In this document: piece by piece, positions 1 to 7,809 of the stretch
Layout: each line of letters begins with the position of its first letter
Position numbering within the stretch: the first letter of the stretch is position 1
Source: Hyphomicrobium_A sp965243865
Lineage (GTDB): Bacteria; Pseudomonadota; Alphaproteobacteria; Rhizobiales; Hyphomicrobiaceae
Assembly (NCBI RefSeq): GCF_965243865.1
Contig: NZ_OZ251603.1
Location: forward strand, 2,852,001-2,916,000
Direction of reading: 5' to 3'
Length of the DNA: 64,000 nucleotides
The notes under the pieces: generated by a model
The model's input: only the letters and a program-made list of their open reading frames with translations
Database searches by the model: none
Told to the model about the DNA's origin: nothing
Made by a program: the position numbers and the translations under genes

Positions 1-371
1 GCGACATCATCAATCAGTACCGCAGGGATAAGGGGCTGAAGCCTCTGAAGCTCAACGCCGAGCTGACCGAGGCGGCAAAGGCCCATTCACGTGACCTTGC
101 CAAGTGGGACCGCATCTCGCACTACGGCTCCGACGGCTCCAACCCGTGGGATCGCGTCAAGCGCACCGGCTATCATGCGCGCCTTGCTGCCGAGAACGTC
201 GGCACCGGCCAGGTGAACTTCACCGAGGTCATGCGCGGATGGAAAGAGAGCCAGGGCCACAACAAGAACCTGCTGTTGCCCGACGCCACCCATATGGGGA
301 TCGCGCTCGTGCAGGATCCGCGCACCGAGTTCAAATCCTTCTGGACGCTGGTGATCGGCTCGCCGATGTAA
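1..371 (+). CDS. CAP/SCP-domain protein, 3' part
   Basis: This is the C-terminal part of a gene that begins before the window; the reading frame runs from base 3 to a TAA at 369-371. The 122 visible residues look like a CAP (cysteine-rich secretory/SCP) domain as in bacterial extracellular YkwD-type proteins: an opening helix with INQYRRDKGL, then LNAELTEAAKAHSRDLA, SHYGSDGSNPWDRV, AENVGTG and MGIALVQDP. The conserved His of SHYG, the Glu of AEN and the second His in the ATHMG segment match the usual CAP cavity residues. Such proteins are exported and their biochemical role in bacteria is mostly unknown. The signal peptide, if present, is outside the window. Confidence 0.8.
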   Translation, partial: DIINQYRRDKGLKPLKLNAELTEAAKAHSRDLAKWDRISHYGSDGSNPWDRVKRTGYHARLAAENVGTGQVNFTEVMRGWKESQGHNKNLLLPDATHMGIALVQDPRTEFKSFWTLVIGSPM

Positions 372-372
372 G

Positions 373-392
373 GCGAGCTTCGACAAGCTCGC
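373..392 (+). terminator. hairpin just after the CAP gene
   Basis: Arms GCGAGCTT (373-380) and AAGCTCGC (385-392) pair perfectly around a CGAC loop, two bases after the stop codon. There is no long T run, only GTTGTGTT, so this is a weak or factor-assisted terminator. I see nothing else in the following 190 bases up to the convergent flippase gene. Confidence 0.45.
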
Positions 393-584
393 AGTTGTGT
401 TCGGTGGCTGCCCGCTGTTCGGTTGTCGTCATTGACGCCGCCCCATCCTCCGTCATGGCCACGAAGGTGGCCATCCACGCCACTATCGGCGCGCCCGACG
501 CTGTTTTGAGTATGGCGGGCAAGTCCAGTCCTGCGGAGACGGCCGCCTGCGTGGCCGTGACGGCGAGCAGGGGTAACTGAAGCC

Positions 585-1991
585 TCAGGCGTTTTCGCGC
601 TTTGCGCGCTTCAGGTTCCGCCACACCGCGACTTCGATGCCGAGCGTGCGGCTCACCGCAACGCTGTTTGCCAGCGCGCCCAGCGACAGCACAAGTGAAG
701 TCGCGATCGCCGCGCCGATCAGGCCGTAAAGCGGTACGAGCAGCAGGTTGAGCGCAATGCTCGACAATGCCATCGAGACCTGCACGACGGCACTGATCTG
801 CTGCTTGCCTAGCATGTTGAGCAGGAACTCCGACGGCCCCATCGCTGCACGGAACAGGAAGCCTGCCACGAGTATCAGCATCACCGGATAGCCGGCAACG
901 AACTGCGGCCCGAACAGCCACAGCAGCGGAATGCCTAGCGCCAGAATGCCGACGCCAGCCGCCAGAGACGGCCAGAACGTCCAGTGGGAAGCCTCACGCG
1001 CAAAGCTGTTGAGTGCGTCTTTGTCTCCGCGCGCAGCAAGGGCCGAGAACCTGTTCGCAACCGAGCTTCCCACCGCATAGTGCACAAACAGAATGAGAGA
1101 CATCGTTTTCGCCGCGGCGAAGTAGATGGCAACGTCGGTCGGCGACATGTAGTGCGAGACGATCAGCACGTCGGCGCTCTGCAGCGTCAGTTCGCTGGCG
1201 TTGACGATCAACAGCGGCCAGCTCGCCTTCAACCAAAGGGGAAAGTCGTAGCTGCGCGAACCCTTGCCGACCGTCTCCCTGACGCGCACGCGCATCAGCA
1301 CGGCTTGCACGATGCTCGCTCCAGCCGTCGCAACGACTGCTGCCGCAGCAGCCGTAATCGCCACCATCGGCAGCCCGAACGCCATCGCCAGGATCATGCA
1401 GGTGAGAACCAGCGCCGGCCGCAGCACGTATGGCGGCACCATCGACAGGCTCATCCATGCGAAGGCCTTGCCGATCCCGTCCTGCACCCAAGACAGCGAA
1501 TAGAAGGGGATGCAGAGAAGGGCCACGTAGGCCGGCATCATGAAGGCGTCGTCGAACGGCTTGAAGAAATGAAGCAGCCCCGCGCATGCGACCGCCACTG
1601 CCGCACCAACGGCGAACGAAAGCAGCGACGCACCGAGGAACATGCCGCGCACGTGCGCCTTGTCGCCGCCCTCGCGGTAGTGCGGGATGAACCTGATCGT
1701 GCCGACCCCGAGCCCAAGGTCCGATAGGCCGCCGAGGATCATCACCCACGTCCACACGAAGACGTAAATGCCGTACTCGTTTCCGCCCATCCAGCGCGCA
1801 AGCACGATCTGCGACAGGTATAACAGCCCCGCGCTGGCACAACGCACGCCGAACACCGCGAACGCATCGCGCTGGGCGCGGTGCCGCTCGGTCCTGGCAT
1901 GATAGATGTCGGCCACGATAGTCGGCAGCGCTTTCAGCAGCTGCCCCAGGCGTCCATCCGTCTGTGCGATCGTCGCGGTCGGCTGGCTCAT
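585..1991 (-). CDS. polysaccharide flippase (MATE/MOP superfamily)
   Basis: About 468 residues with some twelve hydrophobic segments and the layout of Wzx/MurJ-like polysaccharide exporters: a cytosolic N-terminus, then a segment with YLSQIVLARWMGGNEYGIYVF, the typical first helices of oligosaccharide flippases. It would flip lipid-linked glycans across the inner membrane. The start is taken at MSQPTAT; an in-frame extension further upstream would overlap the small gene at 2002-2220 and has atypical composition. No clear ribosome site precedes this ATG, and it lies 10 bases after the stop of that small gene, so translational coupling is likely. No glycosyltransferases are adjacent, so the exported glycan cannot be named. 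Confidence 0.8.
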   Translation of the reverse strand: MSQPTATIAQTDGRLGQLLKALPTIVADIYHARTERHRAQRDAFAVFGVRCASAGLLYLSQIVLARWMGGNEYGIYVFVWTWVMILGGLSDLGLGVGTIRFIPHYREGGDKAHVRGMFLGASLLSFAVGAAVAVACAGLLHFFKPFDDAFMMPAYVALLCIPFYSLSWVQDGIGKAFAWMSLSMVPPYVLRPALVLTCMILAMAFGLPMVAITAAAAAVVATAGASIVQAVLMRVRVRETVGKGSRSYDFPLWLKASWPLLIVNASELTLQSADVLIVSHYMSPTDVAIYFAAAKTMSLILFVHYAVGSSVANRFSALAARGDKDALNSFAREASHWTFWPSLAAGVGILALGIPLLWLFGPQFVAGYPVMLILVAGFLFRAAMGPSEFLLNMLGKQQISAVVQVSMALSSIALNLLLVPLYGLIGAAIATSLVLSLGALANSVAVSRTLGIEVAVWRNLKRAKRENA

Positions 1992-2001
1992 GTTGAGAGC
2001 A

Positions 2002-2220
2002 TCAGGAGAGCATGCGGTCGCGTTGGCGTTCACGCACGCGCTCGGCCACGTCCGCCCACGCGTTGGAGCGCGTCGCATCTCCCGTCTTTGAATGAAGCGC
2101 CGAGAAGAAATCGGCCACTTCGGCAGCGTACAATCCATGCATCGCCTCGAGCACGCCCGCCATTGCGTCGGACTCGGGGTCGTCGTCTATGGATGGCTTT
2201 TCCTGCCAGACATTTGCCAT
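2002..2220 (-). CDS. small hypothetical protein upstream of flippase
   Basis: A 72-residue soluble protein, acidic at the N-terminus (SIDDDPESDAM) and basic at the C-terminus (RVRERQRDRML), with a predicted helical middle (LEAMHGLYAAEVADFFSAL). Family not recognised. The stop lies 10 bases before the likely flippase start on the same strand, which fits a two-gene unit. The upstream sequence has only a weak ribosome site (TTAGAG). Codon use is like the neighbours. It could be an accessory or regulator of glycan export, but this is only inferred from position. Confidence 0.5.
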   Translation of the reverse strand: MANVWQEKPSIDDDPESDAMAGVLEAMHGLYAAEVADFFSALHSKTGDATRSNAWADVAERVRERQRDRMLS

Positions 2221-2371
2221 CGGCTCTAAGTTCCCGTCGTGAATTGTCGTGCCAGCGTGAGCTGACGTGCAGACAGGTCAGCAAGAAGCGCGCCACCCCT
2301 TCCTGCACCAAAATGGAACCCTGTTGCCCGCCTGAAACGTGCTAGGCTCGCGGCAGAGTTAGGAGGTCGCG

Positions 2372-2602
2372 ATGTCCTCAATGATGCGGTTAACCGTCCT
2401 CTCTGCGGCGGTATTGCTGGTCACGGCAGCTCATGCGTTGGCCCAGACCGGAACAGCCCAGACCGGAACAGCCGCCCCCGGTACCGGCTCGGCACAGCCA
2501 GCCGAATCTCAGGCCGCGCCCCCGCCCTCGCAGAATGGATCGGATCGGCCTGCGCCGAGCGGCTGCCCCTACCGGGACGGAAAGCTGGAGTTGATCGTTT
2601 AG
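2372..2602 (+). CDS. small secreted Pro/Ala-rich protein
   Basis: A 76-residue protein preceded by a strong ribosome site (TTAGGAGGTCGCG). The N-terminus is a clear Sec signal (MMRLTVLSAAVLLVTAAHALAQ, cleavage probably after ALA). The mature part is low-complexity, with a short tandem repeat (QTGTA twice, coded by a direct DNA repeat near 2445-2475), a Pro/Ser-rich middle and an ending with CPYRDGKLELIV. The single mature cysteine and the CPYRDGKLEL tail are the only conserved-looking part. Function unknown; similar tiny exported proteins are common in Rhizobiales. Confidence 0.6.
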   Translation: MSSMMRLTVLSAAVLLVTAAHALAQTGTAQTGTAAPGTGSAQPAESQAAPPPSQNGSDRPAPSGCPYRDGKLELIV

Positions 2603-2641
2603 GGACTTTCGTAGCGCTGGGCGACGATCGGCCTGCGCTGG

Positions 2642-3766
2642 TCAGTGCTGCGATTGGAACGCTGCGGCGGCGGGCGGAGGCATCGTACCCCTCAGCTGCA
2701 CAGTGGCCGGTGCCGCATCATCGCCCTGGGCTGCGTCGTCACGACGATCGACGTCCACCGTTACGGTTTCGGGCTCGGCGGCTTTCGCGGCGGGTTTCTT
2801 CTTCTTCTTGGCCGCGGCGACGGCGTCTTTCTTCTTCTTCCTGGCCTTGCTCTTCGCCACCTTGGCTTTGCGATCGCTGCAGCCCCAGGAGACGACGTCG
2901 TTGCGCACACTCCGCACTCCGACGGCTGGCGCCAGGGGCATGTTGTCGATCGTCGTAGAGTTGAATAGCTGCTTCCAGCCCGTCTGGTGAAAGCCGTGCT
3001 CGAGCAGGCTGGCAGCGCGAATATTGCGCTCTGCACTCGAGTTCTCACCCAGGACGACCGCAATTACACGCCGTCCGTCGCGTGTGGCCGTCGCCACGAC
3101 GTTGAAGCCGGAATCGCACGTGAAACCGGTCTTCATGCCGTCCGCGCCGGCAAACGACTGCAATAGCCCATTGTGGGTGACGAGGCGCTGCTTGCCGAGC
3201 CGCATCTCCGACTTTTGCCAGTAGTGCGCGTACTCGGGGAAATCGTTGATCACGGCCCGCGCAAGCTTCGCGAGATCACGCGCGGTGGTCACCTGCGCCG
3301 GGGCCGGCAAGCCGTTGGGGTTGACGAAAAAGGTGCGCTCCATGCCGAGCGCCCGCGCCTTCGCATTCATCATCTCGACGAAGGCCGCCTCGCTGCCGCC
3401 CACGGTTTCCGCCAGCATCATCGCCACGTCGTTGGCCGATTTGACGATGAGTGACTGCAAGGCGAGATTGACGCTCATCTGCCGGCCGACTGCCAGCCCG
3501 ATCTTGCTCGGGGGCTGTTCATGCGCTGCCGCCGAGCACGTAACCTTGGACTTCAGCGTGATCTTCCCCGCCTTCAACGCCTCGAAGACGAGATAGGCAG
3601 TCATCATCTTTGTAAGGGAAGCAGGGTGCCAGAGAGCGTCGGCATCCTCGGCGAACAGGACCTTGCTGTTCGACAGCTCGACCACGAGCGCAGGCCCCGC
3701 CGCGGCTCCTCGCGGCGCCATGACTGCAAGCAAAAGTAGGGCGACGAATGCGGTGCCGCGACGCAT
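2642..3766 (-). CDS. D-alanyl-D-alanine carboxypeptidase (PBP5/6, DacF-like)
   Basis: A serine-type peptidoglycan carboxypeptidase that trims the terminal D-Ala of stem peptides in the periplasm. All three penicillin-binding motifs are present: SxxK in SLTKMM near residue 52, SxN in SANDVAMM near 110 and KTG in DGMKTGFTC near 210. The start at MRRGTAF is preceded by GGGGGAAC and begins a Sec signal peptide. After the peptidase domain come about 65 residues rich in lysine and alanine (KARKKKKDAVAAAKKKKK) and then an acidic/proline tail, instead of the usual amphipathic membrane anchor; the basic stretch may bind the envelope or teichoic-like polyanions. About 374 residues, typical for the family. 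Confidence 0.88.
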   Translation of the reverse strand: MRRGTAFVALLLLAVMAPRGAAAGPALVVELSNSKVLFAEDADALWHPASLTKMMTAYLVFEALKAGKITLKSKVTCSAAAHEQPPSKIGLAVGRQMSVNLALQSLIVKSANDVAMMLAETVGGSEAAFVEMMNAKARALGMERTFFVNPNGLPAPAQVTTARDLAKLARAVINDFPEYAHYWQKSEMRLGKQRLVTHNGLLQSFAGADGMKTGFTCDSGFNVVATATRDGRRVIAVVLGENSSAERNIRAASLLEHGFHQTGWKQLFNSTTIDNMPLAPAVGVRSVRNDVVSWGCSDRKAKVAKSKARKKKKDAVAAAKKKKKPAAKAAEPETVTVDVDRRDDAAQGDDAAPATVQLRGTMPPPAAAAFQSQH

Positions 3767-3922
3767 CAAGTTCCCCCGACAATCTTCGACTTTGCCGGAT
3801 AACATACTCGTCGCCGGGCCCGCAACGCAGCGCGCCGGCCTTTCAGGGGTGGTGTGACCCCTCGCGCACAGTCAAAACGCGCATTGAACGTGATATTTGA
3901 CAGCCTTTATGCCGCCACGGAG

Positions 3923-4558
3923 CTAGGTCGCGAGCGTGCGATAGGCGTGCGTGAAGGCGATCATCGTGACCGGAACGGCGACGAGGACGCCCACGACAAG
4001 CGCCAGAAGCCCGAGAAAATTGAGGCCGACCATCGCCAGGATCAGTAGGAACAGCGGCCACTTGTGGCCGTTCGTGATGCGCCAGCTTTCCTGCATTGCC
4101 TTAATTGGCCCGAGCCCGCGCTCGATGACGAGATAGGGCACGAACGACAGACCAACCGCGATCATGATCCCCGGGATCACGAACGCGATGAGCCCCAGCA
4201 TGATGAGGATGGCCGTGAGGATGTGTGCGCCGACAAAGCGCCAGAACGGGCCAGGATTCCAAAGATCGGCGATTTGAGCGGTCGCCACATTGTCATGCGC
4301 ACGCAGCGCAAGCGTTGTCATTCCGATGCCGACCAGGAACGACACCACGACACTGACGATCGCCATGATCACCTGGAAAGCCGTCACCGGCGGCATGATC
4401 TCCTGTCCATCGGGCCCAATATGCGGCTGCGGGCCGAACATGCCGGGCACGGAGGCAATGACGATCGCCAGCAGGAAGGCGCCGATGAGGAACCATGGGC
4501 GCTTCTTGAATGTCTCCCAGCCGTAGCTGATGCAGTCGCCGATCGATAGCGCAGGCAT
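3923..4558 (-). CDS. integral membrane protein, DUF975/YciC-like
   Basis: A 211-residue protein with five to six hydrophobic segments. The motif ISYGWETFKKRPWFLIGAF at the N-terminus and GLGPIKAMQESWRITNGHKW near the C-terminal third are typical of the small permease-like membrane proteins grouped with DUF975 or the membrane part of glycerophosphodiester phosphodiesterases, where the second motif recurs as an amphipathic loop. GAGGGG lies about 7 bases before the ATG. Exact function is not known for this group; it stands alone between the carboxypeptidase and mgtE, both on the same strand. Confidence 0.65.
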   Translation of the reverse strand: MPALSIGDCISYGWETFKKRPWFLIGAFLLAIVIASVPGMFGPQPHIGPDGQEIMPPVTAFQVIMAIVSVVVSFLVGIGMTTLALRAHDNVATAQIADLWNPGPFWRFVGAHILTAILIMLGLIAFVIPGIMIAVGLSFVPYLVIERGLGPIKAMQESWRITNGHKWPLFLLILAMVGLNFLGLLALVVGVLVAVPVTMIAFTHAYRTLAT

Positions 4559-4695
4559 GGTGGCCCCTCGAAATTAGCTTCGAGGGCAAGAGTAGACAAA
4601 AACAGTCAACGTCTCGTGATGCACCGGAACGCGATTGCATCGAATGCCGTAACGCGTCGTGCACAGCGCCGTCGCCCTATGGGGCATAAGCAACT

Positions 4696-6045
4696 TCAGA
4701 GCAAAGTGCCATGCAGGATGATCAGCGCCATGCTGAAGTAGATGACGAGCCCGGTGACATCGACCAGCGTCGCGACGAACGGCGCAGACGCACTCGCTGG
4801 GTCGAAGCCCAGCCGCTTCATCACGAACGGCAGCATTGCTCCCGCCAGCGATCCGAACATCACGACGCCGATCAGCCCTGCGCCGACGGTCAGCGCAACC
4901 AGGCCCCAATGCGGGCCATAATCGTAAATGCCGAGCATTTGCCAGGCGACGATGCGCACGATGCCGAGCGCGGCGAGAATTCCGCCAAGCACCAGCCCCA
5001 TCGGTAACTCGCGCACGGCAACGCGCCACCAGTCGCGCAGCCGAAGCTGATCGAGCGCCAAGGCGCGAATGAGCAGCGAGGTCGACTGCGATCCCGAGTT
5101 TCCGCCCGAACTCATGATCAGTGGGATGAACAGCGTCAGCACCACGGCCCGCGCCAGTTCGTCCTCGAAATGCTGCATGGCGCTCGCCGTCAGCATCTCG
5201 CCGATGAACAACACGCACAGCCAGCCGGCGCGTTTGCGGATCATCTGCAGGAAGCCGATCTGCAGGTACGGCTCGACGGTACCTTCGACGCCGCCGAATT
5301 TCTGCACGTCCTCGTCGCTCTCCGCCACGATCGTGTCGATCACGTCGTCGACGGTGATGATACCGAGCACTTGATGGCGCGGATTGAGTACCGGGATCGA
5401 AAGCAGGTCGTGGATTGAGATAAGACGCGCGACCTCCTCTCGGTCGGCCTCGGGCGACACCCAGATCGGCTCGTTGCCGGCGCCCGCGCTCAGGATCGGC
5501 AGCTGCGGATCGCATGAGATCAGCTCGCGCAACGACACGATGCGCACCAGTCTACGCGTGTGATTGTCGAGCACCAGGATCGCGTACACCGTCTCGCGTG
5601 TCTTCTGCACGGCGCGGATATAGTCGAGAGTCTTGGCGACGGTATAGGTCGAGGGCACGCTGGCGAACTCGGTGGTCATCAAGCTGCCCGCCGTGCCTTC
5701 GGGATACGCCAGCAGCAGCTTCAGCTGCATCGCCGTCTCGAAGTCCACCTCAGCTAGCATCTTGCTGCGGTCATAGCCGTCGAGCTGCCGCAGCGTGTCG
5801 GCCGCGCGGTCAGCGGACATGCCTTTGAGGATGCGGCCTGCCAGCTTGCCCGGCAGCTCGAGCAGGATTTCCCCACCCTCTGCAAGCTCCGGCCGATCGA
5901 GCACGTCGACCGCGCGCTCCAATGGCAGATGAGCAATGACCGCGGCCGCGCTCTCGACGTCCTCCTCGTTGAGGTGGGCGACGATGTCGGCAATGCTGAG
6001 ATCGGCAAACGGTTGCGCGGCGGTTGCCGCGACGATGTCTTCCAT
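4696..6045 (-). CDS. mgtE: magnesium transporter MgtE
   Basis: A 449-residue MgtE channel for Mg2+ uptake. The order is canonical: an N-terminal superhelical domain (residues 1-125, with HLPLERAVDVLDRP and DRAADTLRQLDGYDRS), two CBS domains (about 130-255, with the segment LMTTEFASVP and the sensor DVIDTIVAESDEDVQKFGG), a plug helix and five membrane helices carrying the pore segment with SSGGNSGSQS. In the family, cytosolic Mg2+ binds between the N domain and CBS domains and closes the pore. GAGGTGAGCC precedes the ATG. A possible small RNA and its terminator lie about 235 bases upstream. Confidence 0.93.
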   Translation of the reverse strand: MEDIVAATAAQPFADLSIADIVAHLNEEDVESAAAVIAHLPLERAVDVLDRPELAEGGEILLELPGKLAGRILKGMSADRAADTLRQLDGYDRSKMLAEVDFETAMQLKLLLAYPEGTAGSLMTTEFASVPSTYTVAKTLDYIRAVQKTRETVYAILVLDNHTRRLVRIVSLRELISCDPQLPILSAGAGNEPIWVSPEADREEVARLISIHDLLSIPVLNPRHQVLGIITVDDVIDTIVAESDEDVQKFGGVEGTVEPYLQIGFLQMIRKRAGWLCVLFIGEMLTASAMQHFEDELARAVVLTLFIPLIMSSGGNSGSQSTSLLIRALALDQLRLRDWWRVAVRELPMGLVLGGILAALGIVRIVAWQMLGIYDYGPHWGLVALTVGAGLIGVVMFGSLAGAMLPFVMKRLGFDPASASAPFVATLVDVTGLVIYFSMALIILHGTLL

Positions 6046-6278
6046 GGCTCACCTCGGGTTCCGCCGTCGCGGCGTGCCCGTGGCGAGCCCTATGGCTCAA
6101 GCCACGATGCGGCGCGACGGCGCGTACAATCGACTGTTACTGTCGCTTGGCATCGGTTTCGTTCTCTCTTCCAGGATCGGTGGGCGCCTCGGCGCTCGCC
6201 GCGCGACCATATGGACTTGCCGCCGCGGCCGGTCAAGCCGGACGCTGGGGCTGACAAGCGTCTCCTCGAACGGCGAGC

Positions 6279-6310
6279 AAAAAAAAGCCCTCGGAGGCTT
6301 TCCGAGGGCT
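6279..6310 (-). terminator. intrinsic terminator, minus strand
   Basis: Arms AGCCCTCGGA (6286-6295) and TCCGAGGGCT (6301-6310) pair over 10 bp around a 5-base loop. Read on the minus strand the hairpin is followed by eight U residues (A run at 6279-6286). It separates whatever is transcribed from the right (small RNA or LysR gene) from mgtE. Confidence 0.85.
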
Positions 6311-6414
6311 AGTTGGGGAAACACTGGGACGAAGGAAGCATGGGCTCCATGAACGGCCGTTGGGGCGGCTTGGTCCAGGAGGCAACACGCGCGGGCGAAA
6401 CTAAGGATGAAGTC
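6279..6414 (-). ncRNA. candidate small RNA upstream of mgtE
   Basis: On the minus strand a perfect TATAAT box lies at 6425-6420, and about 110-140 bases downstream an intrinsic terminator ends at 6279, giving an RNA of roughly 135 nt inside a gap with no protein gene. The interior carries a GCCTCCTGG segment complementary to ribosome binding sites and a C-rich GTTTCCCCAAC run just before the terminator, features often seen in regulatory RNAs of this class. No good -35 element is seen, so the promoter is uncertain. It could instead be the distal part of a LysR read-through transcript. Confidence 0.35.
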
Positions 6415-6590
6415 GTGGGATTATAAATTCTATTTCCGAATATGGATTGGTTTGAAAAATCAATAAGAACGGAAAGGCAAAAAATAGACGTAGAAACACT
6501 TGGTCGCGTTCGCAGTTTCGACTGGGTATTGCGCGTGAGCTGCCGGCCAAGCGTATGTGCGGCGCGACAAAGCGAGCCATCGCCCGCTGC

Positions 6591-7532
6591 CTATGCGTGA
6601 GAGCCTGCTCCGCTAAACATCGCCTCGGCACTCCGCAGGACCATCTTCGCTTCCAGCAGCGAATCCCACAGCTGTGAGAACAGATGCGGGGAGATCGTCG
6701 ACGGCTTCCCGAGCGCGTAATACTCGATGACGATGGGGTGCCCGTTCTGCATCAGCGGCACTAACGTCGTCGTCTCGGCATCCACCTTCGACAAGGGCAG
6801 TATTCCGCACGCCAGATCGAGATTGGCCCACTCGAGCATGGCGCCATAGCTGCTCGCCTCGCCTGAGTAACGGCGCAGCGTAAGTTTGTTGCTATCAAAT
6901 ACGCGGCGGGTTGCGCCGGTGAGGCCGCAGCCGTCCGGCACGAGCACGAAGCTCTCGTCGGCGATCTCGGCGGGGCTGACACTCTCGCGGTTTGCCCACT
7001 GCTCTCTCGTCGCCGCGCGCGGCACGAATACCAATGGGTCACTTTCGATCGCCAGCCGTACGAATTCGGCCTCCATGGCGACGCTGGTTTCGTACGGACA
7101 GATGATGAGATCCGCCAGGCGTCGTCGTAGCAGGTCGTGCAGATCGCGGAAGTTGGACTCGCGGTAGACGACTTCGACATCCGGGTGCTTGTTGCGGAAG
7201 CGCGAGAGGATTTTTTCAGCGCGGCGGATGCCCACAATTGGCGAGAACCCGACCTGAATTGTTGGCGCCTTCGAAGTTGTCGATTTCGACATCAGCGTGA
7301 GTTCGTCGAACGAGCGCAGCACCTCGGTGATGTATGGCAACAGCTGCTCGCCGTAGGGCGTGAGCCGGACACTGCGCGTAGTGCGACGGAAGAGACGGCT
7401 TCCCAGCTCCATCTCCAGTTGTGCGACGCCGTTCGACAGCGTGGGCTGAGTAACAACGCAGCGATTTGCTGCAGCTACGAAGCTCCCTTCCTCTACGACC
7501 GCCTTTACATATCTCAATTGTTGGAGGTTCAT
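6591..7532 (-). CDS. LysR-family regulator divergent from mtoX
   Basis: A 313-residue LysR-type transcriptional regulator. The N-terminal winged helix (residues 1-65) is clear: LRYVKAVVEEGSFVAAANRC, VTQPTLSNGVAQLE, LGSRLFRRTTRSVRLTPYG. The rest is the two-lobed effector domain of a CysB/CbbR/OxyR-like fold (IQVGFSPIVG ... VVYRESNFRDLHDLL ... DLIICPYE). It is transcribed away from mtoX with a 277-base gap between starts, the standard arrangement for a LysR protein that controls its divergent neighbour. The inducer is unknown; methanethiol or a reduced sulfur compound is an inference from position. The start is ATG 7532, giving MNLQQLRYVK. Confidence 0.9.
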   Translation of the reverse strand: MNLQQLRYVKAVVEEGSFVAAANRCVVTQPTLSNGVAQLEMELGSRLFRRTTRSVRLTPYGEQLLPYITEVLRSFDELTLMSKSTTSKAPTIQVGFSPIVGIRRAEKILSRFRNKHPDVEVVYRESNFRDLHDLLRRRLADLIICPYETSVAMEAEFVRLAIESDPLVFVPRAATREQWANRESVSPAEIADESFVLVPDGCGLTGATRRVFDSNKLTLRRYSGEASSYGAMLEWANLDLACGILPLSKVDAETTTLVPLMQNGHPIVIEYYALGKPSTISPHLFSQLWDSLLEAKMVLRSAEAMFSGAGSHA

Positions 7533-7809
7533 CGCCGCCCTCCCTGCTGGGCCTCATCTGCAATGCTGCATGTGGTCCCAGCACGCAACCCCGGGAAAAC
7601 ACCCTATGGACTAGGTAATGAGGGCGCGAGCACAGGTATTAACCTGAGCTTGCTGCGGGCCGAAGTCGAACAATATAACTCAGGGCAATAACAAATCTTT
7701 TTTCTCCGTGATTTCCATGGATGGATTCGGTGGGCAAAAAGAATTGTTTGACGCGGTGGTTTTGTAAAAAGCCCCAATAGACAAATGTGAGCAAAAAAGG
7801 AGGGTGAAG
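7533..7809. promoter_or_regulatory. divergent LysR/mtoX control region
   Basis: The 277 bases between the LysR gene and mtoX hold an imperfect dyad with arms CAGGT and ACCTG around ATTA (7633-7646), the best candidate operator, about 160 bases before mtoX. The A/T-rich last 120 bases include a TTGACG-like hexamer near 7749, but no well-spaced -10 partner could be fixed. A strong ribosome site AGGAGG occupies 7798-7803. Confidence 0.45.

Larger units (their letters stand above)
6046..6590. other. gene-free stretch between LysR gene and mgtE
   Basis: No convincing protein gene is present on either strand. The right half (about 6410-6500) is markedly richer in A and T than the surroundings and includes a TATAAT box on the minus strand. 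The left third, 6046-6278, would be the mgtE leader; I saw no strong conserved riboswitch there. The small-RNA candidate and hairpin are listed separately. Confidence 0.6.

Noticed and set aside
7633..7646. Textbook LysR T-N11-A site before mtoX
   Set aside because: Many T-N11-A matches occur by chance in the gap; only the CAGGT/ACCTG dyad stands out and it is given with low confidence.
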